From assembly GCA_020848905.1 (NCBI GenBank), contig JADLHG010000082.1, positions 1-64,000 of the forward strand: a stretch of 64,000 nt of DNA, given 5' to 3'. The stretch comes from Deltaproteobacteria bacterium. GTDB taxonomy: Bacteria; Myxococcota_A; Polyangia; GCA-2747355; JADLHG01. Below the pieces are notes generated by a model. The model was not told the DNA's origin. It ran no database searches and saw nothing but the letters and a program-made list of their open reading frames with translations. Below are positions 7,966 to 16,316 of this stretch, one piece after another; within the stretch, counting starts at the first letter, position 1; the number at the start of each line of letters is the position of its first letter. The translations under genes and the position numbers were made by a program.

Positions 7966-8309
7966 CAGGCCCCCTCAAAGGCGCGGTCGACGACCTCCAG
8001 CACCTGCCGATACACCAGATCGACGGGCGGCGGGGCCCGGTCGCGGGCCTGCGACAGCTTCTCGATCAGCCGCTCCTTGATCTTCCGGACCGACCACCAG
8101 CAGCCCTCGGAGCCCTTCGGGTGGGGCTCCAAGATCGACGGGCTGTGCTTGAGGATCATGGACGAGCACATGCACGCCCTCGCGTGGTCGGCCGGCGGCC
8201 CGCGATCCTCGATCGCCGAGCGCACCGCCTCGTGGTTGTAGCGGTACTCCTTCAGGAACAGGAGCGCGGCCTCGATCGTGTGCCCGAGGTCGGCCACGGG
8301 ATTGCTCAC
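7965..8309 (-). CDS. Hypothetical protein
   Basis: 114 residues, mostly helical, with CMCSS in the middle and Lys/Arg-rich helices in the second half. Coupled by ATGA overlap to the gene upstream and TGATG downstream. Function unknown. Confidence 0.72.
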   Translation of the reverse strand: MSNPVADLGHTIEAALLFLKEYRYNHEAVRSAIEDRGPPADHARACMCSSMILKHSPSILEPHPKGSEGCWWSVRKIKERLIEKLSQARDRAPPPVDLVYRQVLEVVDRAFEGA

Positions 8310-8824
8310 CGCTCCCCCGTCTTCGTCAGCTTCTTGATCGCCCGCACGGCGCGGTCCATGCCGCGCTTCGTGTGCCCGTGGAACATGACGTAGTCCCGGC
8401 CGAGGAACTGGCCGCTCGGGCGGACGTGGATCAGATTCGCAGCCATGGGCGTGATCATGATCTCGTCGAAGCTCGACTGGACCCGCAACGTCGGACCGCC
8501 GATCGTGTCGTCGTACATCATGAGGTCGAGGTAGCAGGGCGACTCAGTCAGGTGCTCGCCGTCGTCCTTCGTCGCCCACAGGCTCTTGAAGGCGAAGCGC
8601 ACCACGGACCGCGGCGGGAGCGGGATCCCGTTGCCCGGCCCGTCCACGTTCAAGAACACCTCCGTCTCGCGCCCCTCGCGGTCCTTGCTCAGGATCTTCC
8701 GGGCGGCGCCCAGGGCCTCTTCGGCCTCCGCGAGGCGCTCCTCCAGCGACGCGATCTTGCGCTGCACCCACTGCGGGAGCTTCTCGATCAGCGACCGCTC
8801 GTCCTTCTTGTCCAGCTTCGCCAT
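8306..8824 (-). CDS. Coiled-coil plus beta-domain protein, unknown
   Basis: 172 residues: a coiled coil at about 8-48 (KIASLEERLAEAEEALGAARK), then a beta-rich domain and a basic C-terminal helix. It is the first gene of the 4.3-8.8 kb operon. A TATGAT box flanked by an inverted repeat lies about 25 bases upstream, and AAGGAGGAC precedes the ATG. Confidence 0.75.
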   Translation of the reverse strand: MAKLDKKDERSLIEKLPQWVQRKIASLEERLAEAEEALGAARKILSKDREGRETEVFLNVDGPGNGIPLPPRSVVRFAFKSLWATKDDGEHLTESPCYLDLMMYDDTIGGPTLRVQSSFDEIMITPMAANLIHVRPSGQFLGRDYVMFHGHTKRGMDRAVRAIKKLTKTGER

Positions 8825-8846
8825 GCCGTCCTCCTTGAGACCCCTC

Positions 8847-8870
8847 GTATCATAATGAGCGTTTTGATAC
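8847..8870 (-). promoter_or_regulatory. Candidate promoter/operator
   Basis: An inverted repeat GTATCA-N12-TGATAC overlaps a TATGAT -10-like box (plus-strand 8849-8854), 25 bases upstream of the 8306-8824 start. The -35 is poor, so an activator or regulator may be needed. It is an unusually A+T-rich island for this genome. Confidence 0.4.
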
Positions 8871-9109
8871 TACCCCCCTGTGTGCCAGGGAGGTGCCTGC
8901 CACCACGCCCGGCTCATCCGACTCACGACGCCGCTGGCGTGCGGGCGCCAGCAACGCGAGAGAACTCGGCGGCCGAGGGAGGCGGCCATGAGGGACGGCC
9001 CCCCGGCAATGCCGACGGACGTCTTGGGCACCGAGCCCCCGCGCCCCCATGCGAGGTTCGCGTGCCGCCACCGCCACAGCCGCCGGAGCGTGAAGATCGC
9101 GGTGCTCAT
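8870..9109 (-). CDS. Small Trp/Arg-rich protein
   Basis: 79 residues from an ATG behind GGAGGAG, overlapping the upstream stop (ATGA). MSTAIF, then LRRLWRWR, then LAWGRGG places it with the 5.1-5.7 kb members (IAWGRG) and the 9727-9951 protein (MTAAIF). Last gene of the 10.5-8.9 kb operon. Confidence 0.55.
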   Translation of the reverse strand: MSTAIFTLRRLWRWRHANLAWGRGGSVPKTSVGIAGGPSLMAASLGRRVLSRCWRPHASGVVSRMSRAWWQAPPWHTGG

Positions 9110-9327
9110 GCCCGACTCCTCCAGGGCCAACGCTGCGCGCTCCGACGGCCCCCTCCGTTCAAGGAGCACACCATGCCTCGCACCCCGGAGAGCCGCAGCG
9201 ACGTCCCCAGCACGCCGGTGACGACCCACGCGACGACGCCGCCCATCGCCCCGCGCGACCGCCGACGTCCGCAGACGCGCGATTCGGCAAAGACCGAGGG
9301 CACTCCTAACGCTCCGAAGGGGATCAC
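9106..9327 (-). CDS. Small Arg-rich protein with RSRGA motif
   Basis: 73 residues; the GTG lies five bases after GGAGG and overlaps the upstream stop (GTGA). VIPFGALG, then FAESRVCGRRRSRGAM at 14-29, aligns with SESEFVGRLQSRGAV and HETMFVGRKRSRGAV of the next two genes. The three are clear tandem paralogues in their first 30 residues. Confidence 0.55.
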   Translation of the reverse strand: MIPFGALGVPSVFAESRVCGRRRSRGAMGGVVAWVVTGVLGTSLRLSGVRGMVCSLNGGGRRSAQRWPWRSRA

Positions 9328-9524
9328 AGAGGCCTCCATCGAATCCGAGTAGCGGTCAAAGACGTGCCGCCGAGCCCGCGCCTCGCGGAGTTCGTCCGGC
9401 CTCGCGTCATGGAGAAGGGCCCCCACCTGTCGCCCCTCCTCCACCAACCGACGGCCCCGCGCGACTGAAGGCGGCCGACGAACTCGGATTCGCTCAGGCA
9501 GGCGTGCCAGTATCGGAAGATCAT
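9324..9524 (-). CDS. Small Trp/Arg-rich protein with SRGAV motif
   Basis: 66 residues, ATG five bases after GGGAG. MIFRYWHACLSESEFVGR at 1-18 aligns closely with the next upstream protein; SRGAVGWWRRGDRWG follows. Coupled by GTGA and ATGA overlaps. Confidence 0.55.
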   Translation of the reverse strand: MIFRYWHACLSESEFVGRLQSRGAVGWWRRGDRWGPFSMTRGRTNSARRGLGGTSLTATRIRWRPL

Positions 9525-9730
9525 CGACGCTCCCACACGGAGAGGGTCCGGCTGCGCCTCACCCGCCACCGGCCCACTGTGGACCACGTCCGATCCCTCA
9601 CCATGGAGAGCACCGAGATACGCCTAAGCCGTCCCTGCCCGAAGCCCCACCCGCGGCATACGGCCCCGCGCGACCGCTTGCGGCCCACGAACATGGTCTC
9701 GTGGTAGGCGTCCCAGTACGTGTAGATCAC
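9521..9730 (-). CDS. Small Trp/Arg-rich protein with RSRGAV motif
   Basis: 69 residues; GTG eight bases after GGAGG. VIYTYWDAYHETMFVGRK at 1-18, then RSRGAV, then an Arg/Trp tail (TVGRWRVRRSR). Same layout as its two downstream neighbours. Confidence 0.55.
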   Translation of the reverse strand: MIYTYWDAYHETMFVGRKRSRGAVCRGWGFGQGRLRRISVLSMVRDRTWSTVGRWRVRRSRTLSVWERR

Positions 9731-9951
9731 CGCGTGTGCCTCCGGCGACGCTCTCGGCTGCCCATGAACGTCGAGCACCCTCGGCGGTGCCAGCACGAGA
9801 AGATCGTGTTGCGAACCCGAGCGCGGAGCGTGGCGGTCCGCACGCCCCCGGGGTCTCCCGACCAAAGCAGGAAGGCGTGGGACATCCGCAGAAGCCGCTG
9901 CCACCGAGCGCGCCCGCGCGGGGACCATGGCTTGAAGATCGCTGCGGTCAT
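9727..9951 (-). CDS. Small Trp/Arg-rich protein
   Basis: 74 residues. The ATG overlaps the stop of the 9948-10529 gene (ATGA). MTAAIFKPW, then RARWQRLLR at 13-21, matches the order seen in the 5824-6036 and 8870-9109 proteins. The C-terminus has two Cys and RERRRR. Confidence 0.55.
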   Translation of the reverse strand: MTAAIFKPWSPRGRARWQRLLRMSHAFLLWSGDPGGVRTATLRARVRNTIFSCWHRRGCSTFMGSRERRRRHTR

Positions 9952-10529
9952 ACGTCGCCGTCCTTCCGCGAGCACAGCCAGTCGTCCAACGCCGCGACCA
10001 GCGCGCGCAGGCGGTCGAGGCCCTCGGGCGTCAGGCGGAACGCCGTGCGGTCCCCGTCGAGCGACCCGGTTTCGTAGGCGTCTTCAAGCGCGCCCAGCGT
10101 GACCCCGGCTCGCCCCAGCCCGCCGAAGGCGTCGCTCGCGAAGACGTGGTAGTCGATCCCGTGCTTCCTCATGCGTGTCAGGCGGCGGGTCCAAAGACGC
10201 TCCGCTGACTCGCCCTTGCCCTCGTAGCCGGCGCGCCGGAGGTGCGCGACCCACACCGGGAGCTTGACCCAGCCGTCGGCGTCCTCGCAGGCGAGGAAGT
10301 CCAGTGCGTCGAGGACCGCGGTGAGGCGCGCATTGGCCTCGGCCGACCCGTGGAACAGCGTCGACGGGGTCTTGCGGACCGCCCGCTTGCGGGCCTCCTG
10401 CGCCCGGCGCACGGCCTTGCGCTCGGCCTCGGCAGCCTTGCGCTCGGCCTCCAACGCGGCGGCCTTGGCGTTGGCCTCCCGCTCCGCGCGGGCGAGGGCC
10501 CTGCGGCGCGCGTTCTTGTCGAGCGTCAT
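9948..10529 (-). CDS. Basic coiled-coil protein with C-terminal folded domain
   Basis: 193 residues. Residues 1-55 are a charged Ala/Arg/Glu helix; 65-190 look like a winged-helix-type domain (LTAVLDALDFLA, LPVWVAHLRRAGY, FRLTPEGLDRLRALV). A DNA-binding role is inferred from fold pattern only. ATGA overlaps at both ends. Confidence 0.7.
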   Translation of the reverse strand: MTLDKNARRRALARAEREANAKAAALEAERKAAEAERKAVRRAQEARKRAVRKTPSTLFHGSAEANARLTAVLDALDFLACEDADGWVKLPVWVAHLRRAGYEGKGESAERLWTRRLTRMRKHGIDYHVFASDAFGGLGRAGVTLGALEDAYETGSLDGDRTAFRLTPEGLDRLRALVAALDDWLCSRKDGDV

Positions 10530-10972
10530 GTCGTCGTCCCTCCGTCATGGATCGTGCGCTGCCACCCGCCCACGCAGACCTTCCAGCCCACACCTCGCTC
10601 CGCCCGCACGCTGCGGAGCAGGATCGCCGGCGGGCCTTGCTCGTAGCCAGCGCCGAGTCGAGGGCCTCCCCGAGGGCCTCCCTCCGGGGCTCGCTTGGCC
10701 CGGATCTCTGCGGCTCGGGCCTCCATGCCTGCCCGCGCAGCGATCATGTCCGGAAGGGCCTCCTGCGCCCGCGCACGCGCGATCAGCGCGTCGAGGTGTG
10801 GGTCTCCGAGCAGGTCAGGATCGCTCGGGGGCCGGAACAACCGAGGGTCGTCTTGTCGCACCCGCCGGCCGCCGGGGGGGCGAAGCCCCCCGGCGGTGGC
10901 GGTGTCGTCGTTGGTGCCGTTGCGGTCTGACTTCCCTGCCGGACCTTCCGGCAGTCCTCGCTCCGACGTCAC
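10526..10972 (-). CDS. Hypothetical protein
   Basis: 148 residues from the GTG at 10970-10972, which follows GAAGAGG; an in-frame ATG at 10985-10987 and GTG at 10994-10996 lack ribosome sites. The N-terminus is disordered; the middle (LDALIARARAQEALPDMIAAR) is helical; the C-terminus carries GWKVCVGGWQRTIH, faintly like the Trp/Arg array. Unknown. Confidence 0.6.
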   Translation of the reverse strand: MTSERGLPEGPAGKSDRNGTNDDTATAGGLRPPGGRRVRQDDPRLFRPPSDPDLLGDPHLDALIARARAQEALPDMIAARAGMEARAAEIRAKRAPEGGPRGGPRLGAGYEQGPPAILLRSVRAERGVGWKVCVGGWQRTIHDGGTTT

Positions 10973-11044
10973 AGCACCTCTTCCCATGGCAAACACAGCG
11001 ATGACCCGACGACTAGCCTTCGGATGTACGCGAGGAACCGTGAG

Positions 11045-11692
11045 CTACTCCGGCCCGCGCCCGTCGAGCACCGCGCGCGCCATGACGACCAGCCGATCCT
11101 GGCCGCCGGCCAACGCCGAGAACACGTCCCGCAGCGCCTGCATCTGGCTCGCCAGTTCAACCCGATGGGCGTAAGGGCCGGCGAAGAAGGGACTCGCTAC
11201 CTCGGCGGTGTCAGCCAAGACCTGCCGAAGGCCGCGCAGGCCGACGGTCAGACAGAGGCCCGCGCGAACGGCGGACATGGGGCACGAACCCGCCTGCCTC
11301 GCCTTCTTGGCCGCCGCCTCCAGATCGCGGACGAAACTCGTCACGCCCTCCACCGAGTCCCCGAAAAGACGCTGCGCGTCGCTCCCACCCGAGATCAGCG
11401 CCTTGTCGAGGCCGTTGTCGGTCTCGCGCGCCACACGGCTACCCATGAAGGACTGCCCGCGCACCCGCTCGGCAACCAGGCCGAGCGCGTCGGCGTCCCT
11501 TCCAGCCTGGGCCATGATCAACTCGGCGCAGTCACAAGGAGCGGTGTGCGGCGGCTCCTTGAGGCGGGCCACCCATTCGGCGACGGCGAGCGACCTCTCG
11601 ATGCACTCCCGCAAAGGGGCCGGATCGATCCTAAACTCGATCGAATCCCCGTCCTTCCGATGGAACTCGTAGTTGCTCTCATCCACAGCCAC
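11045..11692 (-). CDS. Hypothetical helical protein
   Basis: 215 residues from a GTG eight bases after GAGGAG; an in-frame GTG at 11699-11701 is too close to that site. Mainly helical with scattered Cys (CDC, C, C). No recognised domain. A 72-base gap separates it from the downstream gene. Confidence 0.68.
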   Translation of the reverse strand: MAVDESNYEFHRKDGDSIEFRIDPAPLRECIERSLAVAEWVARLKEPPHTAPCDCAELIMAQAGRDADALGLVAERVRGQSFMGSRVARETDNGLDKALISGGSDAQRLFGDSVEGVTSFVRDLEAAAKKARQAGSCPMSAVRAGLCLTVGLRGLRQVLADTAEVASPFFAGPYAHRVELASQMQALRDVFSALAGGQDRLVVMARAVLDGRGPE

Positions 11693-11693
11693 C

Positions 11694-12620
11694 TTACACA
11701 CTCCTCGGCCTGTAGAGGCCCAACGTCAAGAACATGAGCAGCGTCGAGAGGAACACCCCGAGGAGCGAAGCGTGGAACGCCCCCTCGGGCTCCTTCACGC
11801 AGGCGCCGCAGAAGAGCAGCGACCGCCGCTCGCCGTCGCCGTGCGGCAGGGTCGGCACCTCGACCACGAGGTCCACGACCTTGAGGCAGCCGTCGCAGGC
11901 ACGCCCGGCGAACGTGAGCGCGTCCTGGCGGTGCCGCTCGCACCGCCCCTCCTGCCGGCCCGCCTTCGGCGGCGTCAGCATGACCGCCGGCGCGCCGCAC
12001 CGGACCCCGTCCACGTCGAAGCGGCACGTCATGCCCTCGGGAACGATCCAGTGCAGCCCGCGCCGCGCCGCCTCGCGCTCCATGAGCGCGAAGGCCGGGA
12101 TCCCCTGGCTGCCGTTGCGCGTGAGGTAGCGCAGCGTGTTCCCGAGGTGGCTGTCGGTCATGTCACGGATCGCCAGCTTGCGTCCGTCGCGCGTCGTCCA
12201 CGTCCCGCCGTCGGCGGGCTCGTCCTCGGGGTCCTCGGGGGCGAACTCCCAGAAGTCGAAGACGTGCCCGCCGCGACCCGTGACGCAGCGGCGCCGCACC
12301 TTGACGACCGTGCCCGGGAGGTCGGAGAAGCAGCCCACGAAGTCGTCGACGTCCGCGGCGCTCTGGAGCGCCTCGCCGCAGTAGGCCTTCGCCAGGGAGG
12401 CCAGGCTCAGGCTCGGACGATACGTGCTCGCGTCGGTCAAGACGAACCGGACGTCGAGCGCCTCGTTGCCGCTCCCGTCGTCGAGGACGAGGTGGGCAAA
12501 GAGGGATCGCCCGTCGCGCGCCGCCTTCACCTCGGCCGAGCGGATCGTCACCGTCGCCCAATCGGTCGGCGACGCCGCCCAGGGCGGCGACGTCGGCGGG
12601 AACTGCATGTTCCGGCTCAC
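11694..12620 (-). CDS. Beta-rich protein with zinc motif and C-terminal membrane helix
   Basis: 308 residues from a GTG overlapping the upstream stop (GTGA). Residues 15-130 are beta-rich (ATVTIRSAEVKAARDGRSL, LVLDDG), compatible with an OB-like fold, but this is not proven. HLGNTLRYLTR at about 152-162 is a motif common in phage proteins. CRFD...C, CERH and CDGC...CGAC form zinc pairs. A hydrophobic helix (SLLGVFLSTLLMFLTLGLY) ends the protein. It may tether nucleic-acid binding to a membrane. Confidence 0.72.
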   Translation of the reverse strand: MSRNMQFPPTSPPWAASPTDWATVTIRSAEVKAARDGRSLFAHLVLDDGSGNEALDVRFVLTDASTYRPSLSLASLAKAYCGEALQSAADVDDFVGCFSDLPGTVVKVRRRCVTGRGGHVFDFWEFAPEDPEDEPADGGTWTTRDGRKLAIRDMTDSHLGNTLRYLTRNGSQGIPAFALMEREAARRGLHWIVPEGMTCRFDVDGVRCGAPAVMLTPPKAGRQEGRCERHRQDALTFAGRACDGCLKVVDLVVEVPTLPHGDGERRSLLFCGACVKEPEGAFHASLLGVFLSTLLMFLTLGLYRPRSV

Positions 12621-13138
12621 TGCCCCTCCTCGCGAACGATCGTGACCCGCACGACCACGCAGTCCCCGTTGCCGGCGACGGTGCTGTCGTCGACCACGAG
12701 GCCGACGCGCGCGTCCGTCGTGTCGTCCGTCAGCCCGAGGAGCTTCGCCAGGGCCTCCACGGGCACCGTCGCCTCGACCTCCTCGGTCACGACGACCTTC
12801 TTCTTGCGCTCGACGTGGCAGCCCAGCGCCGCGAGTTGCTGGTGCTGGTCCTGCGGCTTGATCTCCATGGTGCTCCCCACCGACTCCTCCTTCTCGTCGT
12901 CCTTCGACGGGCCGCCAGGATCGATCCCGACGGACCGGAGCACTCGCCGAACGTCGGCGAGCGAGTTCTTCCACGCCCGGGGGTCCACGGAGGCCCCCGG
13001 GCGGATCAGCGACACCACCTCGTAGGGCTGGCCTGTGGCGGGGATCCGCCACAGGTCGCCGTGGGTGGCCTTGCGGAGCCAGCCGCCGTGCTGCTTCACG
13101 AGCGCACGGACGGCCTCCTCCTCACGCGAGGCGCCCAC
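12617..13138 (-). CDS. HicA-like domain protein
   Basis: 173 residues, GTG nine bases after AAGGAGG. Residues 10-75 (LVKQHGGWLRKATHGDLWRIP, then SLIRPGASVDPRAWKNSLADVRRVL) match the double-stranded-RNA-binding-like fold of HicA proteins seen alone in many phages. The active His of HicA toxins corresponds to the THGD position. No HicB partner is adjacent, so a regulatory rather than toxin role is likelier. The C-terminal half (100-173) is a separate beta-rich segment. Confidence 0.7.
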   Translation of the reverse strand: MGASREEEAVRALVKQHGGWLRKATHGDLWRIPATGQPYEVVSLIRPGASVDPRAWKNSLADVRRVLRSVGIDPGGPSKDDEKEESVGSTMEIKPQDQHQQLAALGCHVERKKKVVVTEEVEATVPVEALAKLLGLTDDTTDARVGLVVDDSTVAGNGDCVVVRVTIVREEGQ

Positions 13139-13142
13139 AGGG

Positions 13143-14141
13143 CTACCCCTCCTTCTTCTGCTTCTTGCGCTTCGGCTTCGCGGCCTCGTCGAAGATCGAC
13201 GCGAGGCTCTTGTTGCGCTTGACGAGCGACTCCTCGGCCCCGTCGACCCCGAGCACCCACCACAGCCACCGCACGGCCTCGTGGCCCTCGCCCAGGTGCT
13301 CGACGACCTTCTGGATCGTGCGCTTGCTGGGCCGGCGGTTCTTCCCGCGGACGCCCTTGCGGCGCTTCTTCGGCTCGGCCGGGTTCTTCTTCGGCGTCAG
13401 CAGGAGCACCTGCTTCTGCTGCTCCTCCTCCAGGCCCGCCATCCGCACGGCGTCGGACCAAGTGATCTCGCCCTTGCCGAGGGCCTCGCGGACCTCGGGC
13501 GTGGCGTCGAGCACCTTCATGCGGTTCTTCGCCGTCGACACGCTCACGCCGAAGTGCGCGGCCACGTCCTCGATCGTCACCCCGGCGTCGGCGCCGCCGG
13601 TGATCTTGAGGTAGTGGTCCATGTCGAGCGCCTGCTGGTAGGCGTCGTCGGCCCCGTCGAAGAGGTTGTTCTCGGCGCGGGCCTGGGCGAAGAGCTTCGC
13701 GTCGTCCCCGCGAACGATCGTGGCCGCGACCCACAGCGGCTGGGGCAGCATGGCCCGCACGACCGCCTCACCGATCGGGTGGCCGAACTCCCTCGTGAGC
13801 ACCTCGGCGATCTGCGCCGACGTGCTGCACGTCGCCTTGGCCTCGATCGCCTTGAGGATCACCTCGTTGGCCTTGCGGGCGTCCTGGGTGCGCCCGCGGC
13901 CGACCTGCACGAGGTGGTCGCCGGTCTTGGCGTCCTTGACGACGCGGATCACGCTCGTGAAGCCCTGCACGAGCATGTTGACGACACGGTCCCAGTTGAT
14001 CGCGCGGTTCACCCGCTTCTGGTAGAGCGGGTGGTCCTGACCGTAGACGTCGAGCTTGTCCTGGCCCACGAGGACCAGGGACTTCGGGTCGAAGAGGGTC
14101 ACGTCGGACCGCTTCGTTCCCTCGACCTTCTTGCTGCTCAC
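13143..14141 (-). CDS. ParB-like DNA-binding protein
   Basis: 332 residues from a GTG after AAGGAGGTCTC, overlapping the upstream stop. Residues 45-95 form the ParB/sulfiredoxin-like N-domain, ending in GRGRTQDARKAN. VTIEDVAAHFGVSVSTAKNR at about 180-200 is the helix-turn-helix, followed by the SDAVRMAGL region. A Lys/Arg-rich tail follows. ParB proteins load on parS-like sites and hydrolyse CTP; whether this copy segregates DNA or regulates transcription is unclear, and no ParA is seen in the window. Confidence 0.85.
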   Translation of the reverse strand: MSSKKVEGTKRSDVTLFDPKSLVLVGQDKLDVYGQDHPLYQKRVNRAINWDRVVNMLVQGFTSVIRVVKDAKTGDHLVQVGRGRTQDARKANEVILKAIEAKATCSTSAQIAEVLTREFGHPIGEAVVRAMLPQPLWVAATIVRGDDAKLFAQARAENNLFDGADDAYQQALDMDHYLKITGGADAGVTIEDVAAHFGVSVSTAKNRMKVLDATPEVREALGKGEITWSDAVRMAGLEEEQQKQVLLLTPKKNPAEPKKRRKGVRGKNRRPSKRTIQKVVEHLGEGHEAVRWLWWVLGVDGAEESLVKRNKSLASIFDEAAKPKRKKQKKEG

Positions 14142-14572
14142 GAGACCTCCTTGTTGTTCTTCTTGTTGGACTTCTTGTTGGACTTCGACTCCGACTCGGC
14201 CACCACGTCCTTCGCGACGGCCTTCACCACCGACACGGTGGCGCGCGCGTAGCGCGCCTCGACCGAGGTCTTCCCGCAGTAGGCGAAGACCTCCTTGACC
14301 TGCTTGTCCGTCAGCCCCTGCCACTCCCCGTCGCGGGTGTGGCTCAGGAACACGACCGGGCCCACGATCAGGGTGCCGCCCTGGACCGCGAGGTTCGGCC
14401 GCATGCCCTTGAGGAGGCCCTCCTCGTTGCAGACGAGGTCGACGCCCCTGGGGAGCCCCGGCAGGGCCGGGATTTCGATCAGGCCGTCGACCAGCCGCTG
14501 CGCGGCCTGAAGCGTGCTCTGCATCTCCTGCTCCTCGGGATCGCTCCCGGGGCGCTTGATCACGACTCGCAT
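14138..14572 (-). CDS. DUF3846-like protein
   Basis: 144 residues, ATG after AGAAGGAGG. It has the DUF3846 signature order: an N-terminal strand, QRLVDGLIEI, LVCNEEGLLKGMRPNL, IVGPVVFLS and LTDKQVKEV. The family is small and common in phages and plasmids, with no known biochemistry. The C-terminus adds an Asn/Lys/Ser-rich tail. First gene of the 14.6-10.5 kb series. Confidence 0.85.
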   Translation of the reverse strand: MRVVIKRPGSDPEEQEMQSTLQAAQRLVDGLIEIPALPGLPRGVDLVCNEEGLLKGMRPNLAVQGGTLIVGPVVFLSHTRDGEWQGLTDKQVKEVFAYCGKTSVEARYARATVSVVKAVAKDVVAESESKSNKKSNKKNNKEVS

Positions 14573-14639
14573 GCTGTCCTCCTTCTTGAGTCTTCCTTGG
14601 ACCATGTTCTCTGGATCTTGTCAACTACTACTCGTCCGA

Positions 14640-14879
14640 CTACCACCTCCACCCTTCGGGCAGGCCCTTGTAGAGGCTCTCCATGGCGCGCTCGCAGTCG
14701 AGCGCGTGCTGGACTCGCCCCTCGCGGCGGGCCTTGGCCGCGGAGAGGCGCAGGAGCGCGTAGCGGCGCAGGTCGGTCTCGACCTCGCGCGGGGCCGTCA
14801 TCGCCGGCCGCTTCGTGCGGAGGAGGGCCTGGGCCTCGGCCTCGTCGTCGAGGTTGGCGGGCCGGTCGAGGAGGCTCAC
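14640..14879 (-). CDS. Small helical protein
   Basis: 79 residues from a GTG overlapping the upstream stop (GTGA). Charged helices (DDEAEAQALLRTKR, DLRRYALLRLSAAKARREG). Unknown function. It is followed by 67 non-coding bases before the DUF3846 gene. Confidence 0.65.
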   Translation of the reverse strand: MSLLDRPANLDDEAEAQALLRTKRPAMTAPREVETDLRRYALLRLSAAKARREGRVQHALDCERAMESLYKGLPEGWRW

Positions 14880-15067
14880 CGCCCCCTCCGCTCTTCCTGC
14901 CGCTCGTGGAACGACTCGTAGGCGGCCTCGGCCGCGTCCAGGCACGCCTGCCGCGAGCAGGCGGCGTGCGTCCTGACGCCGAACGGCTCCGGGTCCGCCC
15001 AGACCCAGATCGTCATGAACCGACCGCACCGCGAGCACCGCTCGCGCTCGCGCTTCTTCGACTTCAC
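14876..15067 (-). CDS. Small zinc-finger protein
   Basis: 63 residues from a GTG with GTGA overlap. CSRCGRF at 11-17 and HAACSRQAC at 34-42 make a four-Cys zinc site. The VKSKK N-terminus also begins the 18812-19087 protein. Confidence 0.68.
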   Translation of the reverse strand: MKSKKRERERCSRCGRFMTIWVWADPEPFGVRTHAACSRQACLDAAEAAYESFHERQEERRGR

Positions 15068-15282
15068 CACGCCCGCCCCCTCTCGCGCCGCGCCCGCCGG
15101 ACCGCCTCCAGCGTCGGCTTGCAGGCGCACGTCCGGTCCTCCAGCCGCGCCCCGTCGCACTCGTCGCAGCGCCCGTAGGGCGCGCCCGCCTCGTGCGCGC
15201 GGCACCACGCGCACACGAGGCGCCCCTCCCGGTCCCGGGAGAGGCGCGCCGAGCACCCGCACTCGCACTCCGGGCGGCTCAC
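15064..15282 (-). CDS. Cys-rich double zinc-ribbon protein
   Basis: 72 residues with CECGC, CAWC, CDEC and CAC pairs spaced for two zinc ions. GTG start by GTGA overlap. It may bind nucleic acid or protein; unknown. Confidence 0.7.
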   Translation of the reverse strand: MSRPECECGCSARLSRDREGRLVCAWCRAHEAGAPYGRCDECDGARLEDRTCACKPTLEAVRRARRERGRAW

Positions 15283-16139
15283 AGGGCCCCCTTCCGCACC
15301 GACAGGCACACCGTGGCGAAGGCCTCGCGGGCCTGCGACTCGGTGAGGGCCAGCCCGCGCGGCGAGCCGCCCACGGTCTCGCGCCCGCCCCAGCCGGCGG
15401 GGGCCAGGGACGAGAAGACGCCCTTGAGGCCGCCGGGGCCGAACAGGCGGACCGCCGTCGCGAGGTCGCGGCAGCCGACCGTGACCTTGCCGTCGTGGAA
15501 CGCCACGACGCACGGGTGCTGCCGATACCACACGTCGAAGCCCCAGAGCGCCGACCGGACGAACGCCACGGGGATCCCGCCGTGCGCCTCGATCGAGGCG
15601 CGCGAGGCCCCCTCCACGCGGCTCCGCTCCTGCGCGAGCGTCGCCTTCAGCAGGGCCTCGGGGGCGCGCGGGCCCGTCAGCATGCGCCAGCGGTCCACGC
15701 CGGAGTAGAACGCCGTCGCGTCCTCGACGCCCGAGGCCATCTGGTTGAAGAGGAGGAGGCGCGCGCCGTTGTCGCCCTGCTCCTCCAGCTTGATCGAGAA
15801 CGGGTCCACGTCGACGGCGTTGACGAGCGCTGCGAGGTCCGAGAGGCCGTCGGGGAGCAGCCCGGCGAGGGCCGCGATGGCGAACGTCGCGTCGGCGTCC
15901 GCCGCGCCCGTGACGACGAAGCGAGCGTCGCGCTCCACGCGCGATCCGCGGTGATACCCGCTGGTGTAGGCCCTCACCGCCACCCCGTCGAGGTAGCTGT
16001 AGGCGCCGTGGTGGTCCATGGCGAGGTCGTCCACGACGGACTCCCCACCGATCGAGCACTCGACCGGGGTGTAGCCCTCCCGGGCGAGGGCGCGGGCCTC
16101 CGCGAGGTCCGAGGTGTGAAGGATCTTCAACCAAGTCAC
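15279..16139 (-). CDS. DHH-like phosphoesterase family protein
   Basis: 286 residues, GTG six bases after AAGGAGG. MDHHGAYSY at about 41-49, FVVTGAADADAT near 73-84 and LVNAVDVDPF near 105-114 reproduce the DHH-family metal-binding Asp/His arrangement. Typical members cleave small nucleotides or short oligonucleotides. The C-terminal domain is less clear, so activity is inferred. Its position before the helicase gene fits nucleic-acid metabolism. Confidence 0.65.
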   Translation of the reverse strand: MTWLKILHTSDLAEARALAREGYTPVECSIGGESVVDDLAMDHHGAYSYLDGVAVRAYTSGYHRGSRVERDARFVVTGAADADATFAIAALAGLLPDGLSDLAALVNAVDVDPFSIKLEEQGDNGARLLLFNQMASGVEDATAFYSGVDRWRMLTGPRAPEALLKATLAQERSRVEGASRASIEAHGGIPVAFVRSALWGFDVWYRQHPCVVAFHDGKVTVGCRDLATAVRLFGPGGLKGVFSSLAPAGWGGRETVGGSPRGLALTESQAREAFATVCLSVRKGAL

Positions 16140-16140
16140 G

Positions 16141-16311
16141 CTAGTCCTCCTTGTTGTCTGCGTTCCGCAGGCGCCACGCCCGGACCTTCCGGGGGACGCC
16201 CCCGCCGGGGCCGCGCCCGACCTCGCACCCGGGCCGCCCGCAGGGGCAGGCGACCCGGTGCTTCCGCGCGTCCCGCCGGCGGCGCCGGCGGGACTCCTTC
16301 TCGGTGGTCAC
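16141..16311 (-). CDS. Small basic Cys-containing protein
   Basis: 56 residues: an Arg run (RRRRRRDARKHR) and CPCGRPGC. The GTG (16309-16311) sits very close to AGGAGG, and the helicase stop TAG is within that site. Probably real but weakly supported. Confidence 0.5.
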   Translation of the reverse strand: MTTEKESRRRRRRDARKHRVACPCGRPGCEVGRGPGGGVPRKVRAWRLRNADNKED

Positions 16312-16316
16312 GCCTC

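Noticed and set aside
10969-11047. Small gene between the 11045 and 10972 genes
   Set aside because: An open frame ends with a GTGA overlap, but I find no start codon outside the upstream gene.
12617-13138. HicAB toxin-antitoxin module
   Set aside because: Only a HicA-like domain is seen; neither neighbour resembles HicB.
14618-14623. TTGACA on the minus strand as -35 of the DUF3846 operon
   Set aside because: No acceptable -10 lies 15-18 bases downstream.
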